Source: Paenibacillus mangrovi
GTDB taxonomy: Bacteria > Bacillota > Bacilli > Paenibacillales > Paenibacillaceae
DNA length: 64,000 nucleotides
Assembly: GCF_022898935.1 (NCBI RefSeq)
Contig: NZ_JALIRP010000005.1
Span: 124,001-188,000, forward strand
Direction: 5' to 3'
The notes under the pieces were generated by a model. It did not search any database, was not told the DNA's origin, and worked only from the letters and a program-made list of their open reading frames with translations. A program made the translations under genes and the position numbers. Of the stretch, positions 17,528 through 26,922 are shown one piece after another (position 1 is the first letter of the stretch; the number at the start of each line of letters is the position of its first letter).

Positions 17528-20500
17528 CTAGCTTAAGTTCTTAGGGAAGATTTGCGAAGTTTTCTTAAACAGCTCCACAGCAATTTTGCCGGCTTCGGCA
17601 CGGGTCATGCTGCTCTTCGGATTAAAGTTATACGACGGCTTTTTCGCTCCTGGCAGAGTTACAGGCTGACCGACCATAATTTTAGCCCTAACAATAGCGT
17701 CTACAGCCGGACGAGCATAGTAGCTGATTTGTCCGGAGTCAAGGAACTGCTTGTCCAGAGAGCTCTTCAGCTTGGCATCGTTGGCAGGCAATTTGAGCTT
17801 CATCGCGCGGGATACCATCAAAGCGGCATCCTCTCTCGTAATCGGCTCCAGGACACCAAAGTTTCCTTCGGACATACCAGTGATAATACCTGCACGGGCT
17901 GCGGTCTCAATATGTTCAAAATCCCATGTATCGGTCTTTGCATCAGGAACGACGTCAAAGAAAGTTTGAACGTTCTTGTCATAATTGAGCGGCAGATTTA
18001 GACCTTTCACGAGTAATGTTGCAAATTCACCACGGGTCGTCAGATCATCGGCACCAAACGCGTTTGGCTGCACGTTCACCATAATGCCTTTTGCATACAG
18101 TGCATTCAGGATATTACGAGCCCAAGGATGTCTGGTGATATCGTCGAATCCGCGGCTTTGTTTCATTACTACATAATAGCCGAATTCATCGAATGGAACG
18201 CTGATGGTATGATTCTTCGCATCTACAACGCCGCCAATATTCTCCCACTTCGCTTTATCCGTAAAACGGAATACAGTGATGGTTGTTCCTGCCTCGTCTA
18301 CCACATTTTTGTCATAACTCAGCTTGAGTGTACCGCGCTGCGTAGGAACCAATTTACGGTCTGGCTGCAGTTCGGCAGATTCCTTGAAGTTGTACTTCGT
18401 ATTCTGATACTCATAGCTGTGCGGTGGAAGGCCGTTGGTTGGAGACATATAGTCTGAAGAGCTTGTCGTACCATGCTCACCCAATCCGCCACTGACCCAA
18501 TAAATATTAGATACACGCGTAAAGTTATACTGGTCAATAATAGAAGTAAATGGCTCTGTCAGATCTGTTGCCAGAGGGATGGTTGTTTCACCTTTTGGTG
18601 TTCTGTCATCACGGTCGATGTTGATCAGGTTGCCATAATCATTACGTCTTTCAACGACGCCATCCTTCGGATCGGCTATACCGAACAAAAGCTTGTTGTC
18701 CGGATAGTATTTCGTCACTTCGCCTGCTCCCACGTTGGCAGATTTCAGGACCGTTCCTTTAGGGAAGCTGAGCTCCATCGCTTTGTTAAACACGCTGTAT
18801 TTGGTTGACGGTTTATCGGTCATAAACTGCGTGTTTACCCCTACTGTACCGGTATAATAAATTTCAATCGTTTGATTAATGACATCTTTACCACGTACGA
18901 CCTGGATCTTAATCTTATTCGTCTTATCCGGCTTTAATCCAACGTAATCGAGATAGAAGCGGTTTGACAGGTCCGGACGCTTGTGCGCTTCCTGCTTATC
19001 GATAATTACCTTGTCGGCACCTTCTGCTTCAATATCAAAACGGACAAAGTTCTTGTTCACAACGATACGGTCGCCAACAGTCGTTTTTGGAGACAGGATC
19101 CGGAATGGTTCGGCAACCCGTGTGATTTCAATACGCTGGCTGGCGCGTGCTCCGGTTTTATTGATTAATTCAATGTTGTAGATCTGGCTGCCAAGAGTCT
19201 CAAACGGAATATCCTTTATACGAAGCAAGAATCTCCCGTTATAGATCGCTATGTCGTATTTGTAATTTGCACCGTTAAATGTTGTATCTCCGGAAGCATA
19301 AACCGTATTGGCTTGCTTATCCTTCAAATAATCTTTAATAGTCTGGTTGTCCTGGGAAGAGAAAAGCTTCTTCGTTCCCTGGTTCAAATTAATAATCTCT
19401 GCACCGCTGCCCTGAATGACCAAGTCATATTTCAGTTGCGTTGTTTCATACTTGTCGTTGTTATACACAAAATCAGGGTATCGAGCCGTCATCTGTGCAA
19501 GCACTTTGTTATCATCAAGTGTCTTCAAGTCCAAATCGTTAATCGGCAGACGTTTGGCATCGTCGGCTAGCGAAGGCTGGAAGACAGTGATATTCGCAAT
19601 GTTGGTATCTGAAATATAGATGCGAAGCTCATTGGTGATCGTCGTGGTATTTCCCCGACCATCTTTCGAATAACCAACAAACTTGATCTTGTTCTCGCCG
19701 TAATACAATGGACCTGAATTGCTGATTTTCAGATCAATTGAAAATTTCTTTTGAGCATCCAAAATAAAATCAATTCCTAAATTTTTGTTTGAGATACCAT
19801 TTACAAAAAATTCAGGCTGTTCAAGATTATCGAAATTACGATACTCACCTTTGATCGGTATGATTGTTTTTGAGACATCGTTCGAATCAATTTCAAAGGT
19901 CTGTCCATTCCGGACATTTTCAATGTAGATATTGTTTTTGATGGCATAGGAAATGACTGCGTTAAAATAAGCCTTGGAATTATCAAAATAGAATCGAACA
20001 TTTTGACGTCCACTTGAAATATTCGATACTTTATAGACTACTTCATTGTCTTTGGTTCCGATTTTCTCGAAGTCTACTTGAAGCTTATCCCCGCTTGGAG
20101 AATACTCCGCATGAAGGGTTTGGTTTGTAATGTCTCTATCGGCTTTCACCAAAATGTAAAACGTGCTTGTATCGACTTCCGTAAGCGGCAACTGGCTGAT
20201 TTTCGTAAGATCCGCGTTTTGGACTGGATCATACCCTTTTAGATATTTGATGTCATCGATGCCTGTCACATCACCAGCATACTGGAAATTGAGATCCCGA
20301 GACATGCTTACATCCGTACCGTATGTGATCTCAACAACGAAGTTTTGCACAACCCCAATTGCCGTAGGGTCAACATCCGGACCGTCAAAAGTCAGTGTTA
20401 CCAGACGGTAGGCAGGCTTATTGCCACCTGCATCACTTGACGTAATTGGTACATCTTTTACAGATACAGAAGTCGATTTTAGATCGATCGGCTGCATATT

Positions 20501-21487
20501 CCCAAGCTTACCGACCTTGACTGTTCCTGCATCAATAAAAGGAGCTCCGATTTTGTCCGGAATCATGACAGTAACGGTCAGTCTTTCGGATGTGGCTGTT
20601 TTTCCGTTGTTCGTCACAACTGGAACATTATCAAGAAGCTGATAGTCCTTGCCATTGTGATTCATGTTAATGGTTACGAACGGATCTGTTTTCGTATAGT
20701 AATAGACAGTTCGTGTAACGGACATCACATCGGAGCCATTCTTTACGTTAATGGTGAGGATGTTCATTCCTTTTTTCAACTTGAGCGCAGATGAGAAAAA
20801 CTTACCGTTCTGAAGAAGAGTTGTATCAAACGCCGTACCGTCATTTACAGACACCGTAACTGCAGTAGCATTATTTACCTGTCCCTGAACAGCTACCATT
20901 TCTTTATCGGATACCGCTTCAACGCCTTCGCTCAGCGGTACTTCCCCCATGCTTGATCCTGTCATTTTCAAATCTGAAATATACGGGACCTGATCATACA
21001 GAACAAAAAATACGTCCGAGCGGCTGATTCCGTTCTGAGATCCATAAAGCGTGATTTTGTTGAATCCCGCGAAGAGCGGAAGACTGGTAACTTTAAATTT
21101 TTGTGCAGTGGTTGAAGAGGTATCCACCGCAATTGACCCTTCTTTGAAATGAGTCGAGTCCGTCACCCATTTAATTCCGGTATTATCCGGTACCGAACTG
21201 AGCTGCTCCACCTTGACTTTAAGGGTGCTATCACTAACATGGGAATATACGCCTGTAAACGACAAGGTCGCACTATTCGAGGTAAAAATATTCTGTCTAT
21301 CAATCTGTGTGCCAGTGCTATCCGTTGTTAAAAGCGCTGTCTGGCGCAATGCCAAATCGTCAGGAATAAAGTAGGTCGCTACCGTTCCGCCGTCGGCAAA
21401 CGCCTGCTTCGTCAGTCCGACCGGGAACAATGAAACGATCATTGCGACAAGCATAATCCATACAGAAGTTTTTTTGATGCGCTGCAT
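17528..21487 (-). CDS. giant exported surface protein with C-terminal SLH triplet, 1319 aa
   Basis: Signal peptide at residues 1-31 (ends KQAFA). Residues about 35-950 are many beta-rich Ig/IPT-like modules without named landmarks (patterns such as GFNKITLYGSQNGISRSDVFFVLYD and LPLFAG). Residues about 950-1120 are a distinct region rich in Asp/Gly/Tyr. The last ~190 residues are three SLH domains (FDDITRHPWARNILNALYAKGI, FFDVVPDAKTD ... IETAARAGIITGMSEG, FLDSGQISYYARPAVDAIVRAKIM, with TRGEFATL, TREDAALMV and TRAEAGKIAV). Its place directly downstream of the tagO operon resembles the SLH-protein/polymer loci of other Paenibacillus. It may be a second coat component or a scaffold; the exact role is unknown. 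Confidence 0.85.
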   Translation of the reverse strand: MQRIKKTSVWIMLVAMIVSLFPVGLTKQAFADGGTVATYFIPDDLALRQTALLTTDSTGTQIDRQNIFTSNSATLSFTGVYSHVSDSTLKVKVEQLSSVPDNTGIKWVTDSTHFKEGSIAVDTSSTTAQKFKVTSLPLFAGFNKITLYGSQNGISRSDVFFVLYDQVPYISDLKMTGSSMGEVPLSEGVEAVSDKEMVAVQGQVNNATAVTVSVNDGTAFDTTLLQNGKFFSSALKLKKGMNILTINVKNGSDVMSVTRTVYYYTKTDPFVTINMNHNGKDYQLLDNVPVVTNNGKTATSERLTVTVMIPDKIGAPFIDAGTVKVGKLGNMQPIDLKSTSVSVKDVPITSSDAGGNKPAYRLVTLTFDGPDVDPTAIGVVQNFVVEITYGTDVSMSRDLNFQYAGDVTGIDDIKYLKGYDPVQNADLTKISQLPLTEVDTSTFYILVKADRDITNQTLHAEYSPSGDKLQVDFEKIGTKDNEVVYKVSNISSGRQNVRFYFDNSKAYFNAVISYAIKNNIYIENVRNGQTFEIDSNDVSKTIIPIKGEYRNFDNLEQPEFFVNGISNKNLGIDFILDAQKKFSIDLKISNSGPLYYGENKIKFVGYSKDGRGNTTTITNELRIYISDTNIANITVFQPSLADDAKRLPINDLDLKTLDDNKVLAQMTARYPDFVYNNDKYETTQLKYDLVIQGSGAEIINLNQGTKKLFSSQDNQTIKDYLKDKQANTVYASGDTTFNGANYKYDIAIYNGRFLLRIKDIPFETLGSQIYNIELINKTGARASQRIEITRVAEPFRILSPKTTVGDRIVVNKNFVRFDIEAEGADKVIIDKQEAHKRPDLSNRFYLDYVGLKPDKTNKIKIQVVRGKDVINQTIEIYYTGTVGVNTQFMTDKPSTKYSVFNKAMELSFPKGTVLKSANVGAGEVTKYYPDNKLLFGIADPKDGVVERRNDYGNLINIDRDDRTPKGETTIPLATDLTEPFTSIIDQYNFTRVSNIYWVSGGLGEHGTTSSSDYMSPTNGLPPHSYEYQNTKYNFKESAELQPDRKLVPTQRGTLKLSYDKNVVDEAGTTITVFRFTDKAKWENIGGVVDAKNHTISVPFDEFGYYVVMKQSRGFDDITRHPWARNILNALYAKGIMVNVQPNAFGADDLTTRGEFATLLVKGLNLPLNYDKNVQTFFDVVPDAKTDTWDFEHIETAARAGIITGMSEGNFGVLEPITREDAALMVSRAMKLKLPANDAKLKSSLDKQFLDSGQISYYARPAVDAIVRAKIMVGQPVTLPGAKKPSYNFNPKSSMTRAEAGKIAVELFKKTSQIFPKNLS

Positions 21488-21642
21488 GAAGGTTAATCTC
21501 TCCTTTTACTGCCGAATTTTGTGATTATCCGTTTTGTCCGCTGTAAAAATAGACTAAAATCACTACTCTTGTTATCGGACTAAATACCTCAATTTTTTAG
21601 AACAGGCTCAAAAAATCTCATCCTGATTTGGAAAAAGTAACT

Positions 21643-21672
21643 AAAAAAGCCGCACCCTAAGGTACGGCTTTT
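21643..21672 (-). terminator. terminator of the fabZ-to-tagO operon
   Basis: Minus strand: AAGCCGTACC / GGTGCGGCTT stem with a 4-base loop, then six T. It lies 32 bases past the tagO stop and closes the operon. Confidence 0.85.
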
Positions 21673-21703
21673 CACATATATAAAATATATAATGGCATTC
21701 AAC

Positions 21704-22828
21704 CTACTTCGAACCGCGCTCCGCGCTTGCTTTCATTCGGAGCCTTGCAACCAAATCCAGAATTGGACGCTTCGTTTTTCCGACAAGGCCGATCACTTCC
21801 GCACCGATCTGCATGGAGAACATCATAACGCAGATTACAACGAAGGTGACCCAATTCGCTTCATACATCGCGGCGGAGGACTGGATGATAGCCAGGACGC
21901 CGAAGAATGCGGCGATACCGTACACGATGAGGACAGACTGGCGGTGGCTGAAGCCAATTTCCCGCAGGCAGTGATGCAGGTGTCCTTTGTCCGGAGCGAA
22001 GATCGGTTTCTTCTGAATCCAGCGGCGCACGATCGCAAAGAATGTGTCCGAAAGAGGTACGCCGATAATAATCAACGGAGTAATAAACGATACAATCGCA
22101 ATCTGCTTAAATCCGAGCATCGAGAGCATTGCCAGACAGAACCCTAGAAAGAGTGAGCCTGTATCTCCCATGAATATCTGTGCCGGATGGAAGTTAAAGA
22201 ATAGGAAGCCGATAATGGCTCCAAGAAGCAGCAGGCAGATCAGCGCTACCATCCAGCTTCCCATGAGCAGGGACATTACAAACATCGTACCGATCGCAAT
22301 ACCGGAGACACCTGCAGCGAGTCCGTCCAGACCGTCAATCAGGTTGATGGCATTCGTGACGCCGACAATCCAAAAGATCGTGAGCGGTATCGCAACCCAG
22401 TTTTCAAGTGAAGAGTAGGAATCATGAAAAGGTATATTAACAAAATCTACTTTGATGTCAAATCCGAAAACGACAATGCATGCAGCGATAATTTGGCCGA
22501 GTAACTTCACTTTGGCAGACAGTTCAAAACGGTCATCCAGAGCTCCAATCAATACGATCAGAGAGCCGCCAAGTAAAAAGGCCTTAATAAAGTTCGTATC
22601 CCGAATGGAAAAATGATCCCAGACAAATGGGAGGACGGCAAACAAGGACAGCATAAATGCCAAATATATTGCTAATCCACCAAGCCGAGGCATGATTTTC
22701 GTATGCACTTTTCGGGCGTTCGGGACATCTACGGCGCCGATTTTAATCGCAAATTTTTTCACCAGCGGCGTTAATAGCAGTGCCAAGACTAATGACACAA
22801 TGCATCCGATGATGGCTATTATTAACAT
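21704..22828 (-). CDS. tagO: undecaprenyl-phosphate GlcNAc-1-phosphate transferase (TagO/WecA)
   Basis: Polytopic membrane enzyme that starts wall-polymer synthesis by moving GlcNAc-1-phosphate from UDP-GlcNAc to undecaprenyl phosphate. About 10-11 membrane segments. Family motifs: KVHTKIMPRLGG at the N-terminus, LIGALDDRFELSAKVKLLGQ, NAINLIDGLDGLAAG, and the His-rich PDKGHLHH. I chose ATG 22828 (GGGGGTT about 10 bases upstream). An in-frame ATG at 22846 has a poor site. It is the last gene of an operon with tagA and csaB, so it likely feeds the secondary cell wall polymer that binds SLH domains. Confidence 0.92.
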   Translation of the reverse strand: MLIIAIIGCIVSLVLALLLTPLVKKFAIKIGAVDVPNARKVHTKIMPRLGGLAIYLAFMLSLFAVLPFVWDHFSIRDTNFIKAFLLGGSLIVLIGALDDRFELSAKVKLLGQIIAACIVVFGFDIKVDFVNIPFHDSYSSLENWVAIPLTIFWIVGVTNAINLIDGLDGLAAGVSGIAIGTMFVMSLLMGSWMVALICLLLLGAIIGFLFFNFHPAQIFMGDTGSLFLGFCLAMLSMLGFKQIAIVSFITPLIIIGVPLSDTFFAIVRRWIQKKPIFAPDKGHLHHCLREIGFSHRQSVLIVYGIAAFFGVLAIIQSSAAMYEANWVTFVVICVMMFSMQIGAEVIGLVGKTKRPILDLVARLRMKASAERGSK

Positions 22829-22941
22829 GTTTCGTTCAACCCCCATTTTCTTTACCGGATTGAATTATACTCTTCTCAAAAAGATAAAACCAATCCTGTT
22901 TTTCAGCAAAAAATCGGGTTTTTGCGGTACAATTGATTCTT

Positions 22942-23706
22942 TTAACTCGGTTTTGTCATGTTTTCTTTATCCCGCAGCACTTTAAGTGCGAATTTCGGCA
23001 GCGCAAGCATTCTTCCGGCCCTTGCAGGCTCTCTCAGAAGACGGTAGAGCCATTCTGCACGAAGTTTTTGGAACAATTTTGGAGCACGCTTGGACTTGCC
23101 TGATATGACATCGAAGCTTCCGCCGACGCCCATCATCAGGGGAACACCCAGTTGCTCCTTGTAGCGGGCAATCCAAGGCTCCTGCGTATCCGCACCACGT
23201 GCAACGAGCAGAATGTCCGGAGCCGCTTTACGGATGTCCGCAATGACTTCAACATCCTGGTCTTCTTTAAAATAACCATCGCGAACTCCGCAGATTTGGA
23301 CACCGGGATACTGTAAACGCAGTTTTTCCGCAGTCGCATGAATGACTTCCGGCGTTGAGCCGAGCAAATATACTTTCCAGTGATAGTCTTCTCCGGCCTT
23401 CATCAATTCATGCAGCAGGTCAAAGCCCGCAACACGCTCCTGGACAGGCGTTTCGGTTCTCGCTGCGGCCCAGACCACTCCCGTACCATCCGGTACGAGA
23501 AGCTCCGCATCCCGCATCACCTTCATGTAATCCGGCTCCTCCAGAGCCTTCATTACCATAATCGGATTGGCTGTAATGATTTGAAAAGGTCTGCGTTCTT
23601 CGGACTCCAAAATATGGGTTAAATACTTCACAGTGTCATCCATCCCCAGTCTGCTTACCTGTAGACCGTAGATGGAAACCGTAGGTACTTGTTCTAATGA
23701 ATTCAC
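22942..23706 (-). CDS. tagA: TagA-type N-acetylmannosaminyltransferase (WecG/TagA/CpsF family)
   Basis: A 254-aa cytosolic or membrane-peripheral glycosyltransferase that adds ManNAc from UDP-ManNAc to the undecaprenyl-linked GlcNAc made by TagO. WecG/TagA motifs: FQIITANPIMVMKALE, LVPDGTGVVWAA, and LLVARGADTQEPWI with GVGGSFDVISGKSKRAPK. The C-terminus is basic (LLREPARAGRM), as expected for membrane association. It sits between csaB (12 bases away) and tagO. UDP-ManNAc would come from the epimerase gene at 45755-46909. Gene order supports a role in wall-polymer backbone synthesis. Confidence 0.92.
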   Translation of the reverse strand: MNSLEQVPTVSIYGLQVSRLGMDDTVKYLTHILESEERRPFQIITANPIMVMKALEEPDYMKVMRDAELLVPDGTGVVWAAARTETPVQERVAGFDLLHELMKAGEDYHWKVYLLGSTPEVIHATAEKLRLQYPGVQICGVRDGYFKEDQDVEVIADIRKAAPDILLVARGADTQEPWIARYKEQLGVPLMMGVGGSFDVISGKSKRAPKLFQKLRAEWLYRLLREPARAGRMLALPKFALKVLRDKENMTKPS

Positions 23707-23718
23707 GATTCTATCACC

Positions 23719-24852
23719 TTATCCTTTACTGCTAAGAAAATCAATGATATGCTGCGCCGGCGCCTGGGCTTCCTGCTTCAATCTGTCGATGCGAGGCTTG
23801 CTTGCTTCCTTCCATGCTTCTCTACTTGCCAAAAGACGAGATATTTCCGCCTCAAGCTTTCCGGGATCCAGCGAGCTGCTTGTTCCGACCGGAGCGATAT
23901 CCAGTCTCTTCAAAAAATGATCGATCTTCGGATCATAGGATACACCGATCAGCGGTACGAGCCGGTTCGCGGCATAGATCAGACTGTGAAGCCTCATCCC
24001 GATGACGAGATCACAGTGCCCCACCTCGGCCAGCATCTGCCGGGGATAGACAGCCTCCCTGCATACTGATACCTGGCTTCCGCCGGAAGTCACATCCCCG
24101 AGCTGCTGGATGATCTCCTGGGAGGCCTTCTCGTCGTCCGGAAAATGAAAAGGAAGAAACCGGAGATGTACGGCCTGTTTCTCGCACAATGCGCGCAGAC
24201 CTTCGGCAATTCCTTTTAATTCCCGCCGCTCCGGGTCCCAGTACCGAACGGAAATGCCTATAACAGGCATTTTCGGTTCTGCAGCGTGATTCTCTACGGC
24301 CACGCTGCCCGCTTCAGGTGTGAGTCCCATCACAGGATCCGGAACCACCTGAATGCGGCTAGCCTCAAGCCCCATGCTCTGTAGCAATTCAGATGACTGC
24401 ACATCACGCACGGAGATGTATTCGCATTTTTTGAAAGCATTTTTGATCAAAGGATTAAACAGCTTTCGGTTCACCGGGCCTATCCCCTGGGAATATATAA
24501 ACACCGGCTTGTTCAGCCACTGGGCCAGCTTGATGACTCCGAGGTAGTACGGAATGGTCTTCGGACCGGTCGCATCCTGCAGTAGACTGCCGCCGCCGCT
24601 GATGAGGCCGCTGCTGTTCTTTAAAGCTTGTCTCACTTCGCCCAGTTTCATGCGGTGGACCGCCTGCACACCATACGTGGAGGATGTCCACTCCGGATCG
24701 ATGGAGAGCACGACGGGCTTGATATAAACGCCCGCCTGCTTCCCCTTCTCTTCCAGAGCCGTCAATATGGACTGGAGCACAGCCTCGTCGCCGCTGTTCT
24801 TAAAGCCGTAATATCCTGAGATGACTATTGTTTTCTGAGGCGAGGTGACCAT
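23719..24852 (-). CDS. csaB: CsaB polysaccharide pyruvyl transferase
   Basis: Adds ketal-linked pyruvate to the secondary cell wall polymer; SLH domains bind this pyruvylated form. The polysaccharide-pyruvyl-transferase domain covers nearly the whole protein, with N-terminal ISGYYGFKNSGDEAVLQSI, the SGGGSLLQDATGPKTIPYY loop and VIGMRLHSLIYAANRLVPLIGVSYDPKI near the C-terminus. I chose ATG 24852 (377 aa; AAGGGTG 9 bases upstream). It overlaps the end of the DUF5693 gene by 28 bases, so translation is probably coupled. Presence of this gene beside three SLH-protein genes is the strongest functional link in the window. Confidence 0.93.
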   Translation of the reverse strand: MVTSPQKTIVISGYYGFKNSGDEAVLQSILTALEEKGKQAGVYIKPVVLSIDPEWTSSTYGVQAVHRMKLGEVRQALKNSSGLISGGGSLLQDATGPKTIPYYLGVIKLAQWLNKPVFIYSQGIGPVNRKLFNPLIKNAFKKCEYISVRDVQSSELLQSMGLEASRIQVVPDPVMGLTPEAGSVAVENHAAEPKMPVIGISVRYWDPERRELKGIAEGLRALCEKQAVHLRFLPFHFPDDEKASQEIIQQLGDVTSGGSQVSVCREAVYPRQMLAEVGHCDLVIGMRLHSLIYAANRLVPLIGVSYDPKIDHFLKRLDIAPVGTSSSLDPGKLEAEISRLLASREAWKEASKPRIDRLKQEAQAPAQHIIDFLSSKG

Positions 24853-26843
24853 TTTTTCCAACACCCTTCTGCGATTTGCCATACGCCGATGGCGATCAGT
24901 CCGAGAATAAATCCGAGTCCCAGACCCAGGATGTCACGGGCAAACGAAATTTTCATCGGCGAGTGAATATGGGCAAAGGTATCCACCATGGACAGCTGTC
25001 CGATGACAGCGATTATCATGATATAAATCGCACTCCGATATCTCACGGATAGGAACAAACCGAGCAGGAACAGTGGATGCGTCATCAGTTCCTTGTTACG
25101 CGGACGCACATGGAATGTATTCTCCATGAATGTACGGAACATCATCTCAACGTGGCTGACCTTGCCTCCGTTGCCTGTGCGGCTCAAGTAGTAGAGCCCG
25201 GCTACAGCAATCAACAGGGCTACAACGACCCATAGCAGTGTAATTGGCGTTTTGAAGAGCTTTCCGATTCGTTGAATCGGACGGCCGCCGAGATACAAAA
25301 CGACGTATATAGCTACCAGTGCGATCGGTGCCGCATGCAGCAGACTTACCCCGCGGAACTGGTTCAGCACCAAGCTGTACGTGATATTGTTCAGCAGCGC
25401 AATCACAAACGGAATCGCCGACATTGAAATCACGGCTGTCTTGACAAACAGAACACACGCAACTGCCAGACGGCGTCCAGGCTTCATATCACCGCTGGTC
25501 GCATTCAGCGCGGTGACCTTCCTTACGGCCAGGATCATCGCGACCGTCGGACCGCTGATGGCCACCGCCAGAGCGAGTGACTGCTCAAATATCGTAGGTT
25601 TCAGTACATACAATCCCGCACTGCCGATTAAGCCGAGCGCAAAGGCCAGCAACGTCAGACTAGGCAGGAAGTAGGAAATCATCAGTGCAATAAAGGCTAT
25701 TCCGCCCAGCACTACAACCATTTTGAAATAATGCTGTGCTGATGAATCGGTAATATGGAAGGCCTGCGCCTGCCCCATCTTAAATCCGTATCTCTCCATC
25801 TGCTTGATGGCGTTACCCGGCTCGTTCAGTGAATTGATAATATTGTCGATCGAGTCGGTAATCATCGCTTTTGAAGGGTTCTTGCTAGGTGCTGTATTGA
25901 GATAGATCATCCGGATATTGCGGTCTTTTGTGGCTAGTGCAAACCGGTCTGCGATGGTAGCCTCATCCAGTGCAGCCGCATCCTTGTCGCTCAAGGAATA
26001 CAGACGAACCACATTATAATGAATGTAATACGAAAGCTCCGCGAGACCCGCCTGAGGCTTCTTCGTATTTTCAATCGCCGCAATACCGATACCATGCTGA
26101 TTCAGCAGGTTGGCGAAGCTTTGCAAGCTGTGTTTTTCCGCGTTGTCATTGAAGCCTTTAACCGAATCCCCTTCAAACAGGATCCGCTTTACACCGTTTG
26201 CTTCATAATAAGCAAGAAGTTTCTCCATAGCATCCTGGTCATAAGGAAGACTATCCGACATCCGAGGTACAATATTGAATCCTTTGCTGCGGAGCATTTC
26301 AAATGCAATCGGATCTGGCTGCATCGGTTTCAGCATGGCATTTTCCGGCGATGTCTCTATAATCAGGCCCTTCTGGTGATTAAACTCCCAAGGCTTCACG
26401 TTAATGCCGAGACTTGTGAACGTGTCTTCAATCAGAGGCGTTAACCGACCCGCATTCTCTTCATTGGTGAACAGAACGTAAGTGTAATTTTCATTCGTTG
26501 GAATAACGGTGTGTGTCATTTGCGCAATATCCTGAGCATTATACACCATCAGCCGCCGGCTTTTCTTGAAATCGTCCAGCGTGCTCTCAAACATCGCCAT
26601 GCTGGTAATGCCTGCCGCTTTTAATTTATCGAGCTGCTCATTGATAAACTGCTCCGGATGCGGCTGGTAGGATGCTACATCGACCAGGCCGCGGTAATTG
26701 AATACCAGCTCCACGTTTTTTGATGATGATTCCGTTTGATACCGGTCATATGCAACCGGCACAGCGGCAAGTATGCCGAGAACGATCAGGACACACAGCC
26801 ATTTACGAGATGCTATGCCCCAGCGTTGCCATTTTTGATGCAC
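24825..26843 (-). CDS. DUF5693 family polytopic membrane protein
   Basis: A 672-aa membrane protein. One segment near the N-terminus (about residues 13-33) is followed by an extracytoplasmic domain of about 350 residues (GLVDVASYQPHPEQFINEQLDKLKAAGITSMAMFESTLDD). Around ten membrane segments follow from about residue 375 to the end. It matches the DUF5693 family by composition and by its position next to csaB and tagA in related genomes. No biochemical function is established to my knowledge. A role in exporting or modifying the wall polymer is inference from the operon. The GTG at 26843 is chosen because GAGGAGGTACTTTCG precedes it directly. Confidence 0.85.
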   Translation of the reverse strand: MHQKWQRWGIASRKWLCVLIVLGILAAVPVAYDRYQTESSSKNVELVFNYRGLVDVASYQPHPEQFINEQLDKLKAAGITSMAMFESTLDDFKKSRRLMVYNAQDIAQMTHTVIPTNENYTYVLFTNEENAGRLTPLIEDTFTSLGINVKPWEFNHQKGLIIETSPENAMLKPMQPDPIAFEMLRSKGFNIVPRMSDSLPYDQDAMEKLLAYYEANGVKRILFEGDSVKGFNDNAEKHSLQSFANLLNQHGIGIAAIENTKKPQAGLAELSYYIHYNVVRLYSLSDKDAAALDEATIADRFALATKDRNIRMIYLNTAPSKNPSKAMITDSIDNIINSLNEPGNAIKQMERYGFKMGQAQAFHITDSSAQHYFKMVVVLGGIAFIALMISYFLPSLTLLAFALGLIGSAGLYVLKPTIFEQSLALAVAISGPTVAMILAVRKVTALNATSGDMKPGRRLAVACVLFVKTAVISMSAIPFVIALLNNITYSLVLNQFRGVSLLHAAPIALVAIYVVLYLGGRPIQRIGKLFKTPITLLWVVVALLIAVAGLYYLSRTGNGGKVSHVEMMFRTFMENTFHVRPRNKELMTHPLFLLGLFLSVRYRSAIYIMIIAVIGQLSMVDTFAHIHSPMKISFARDILGLGLGFILGLIAIGVWQIAEGCWKKWSPRLRKQ

Positions 26844-26922
26844 CGAAAGTACCTCCTCGTTATAACTCCGCAAAGCCGCAGCGATTGCAGCGGCCTTGGC
26901 AGACTATCTATATCTTAATGTT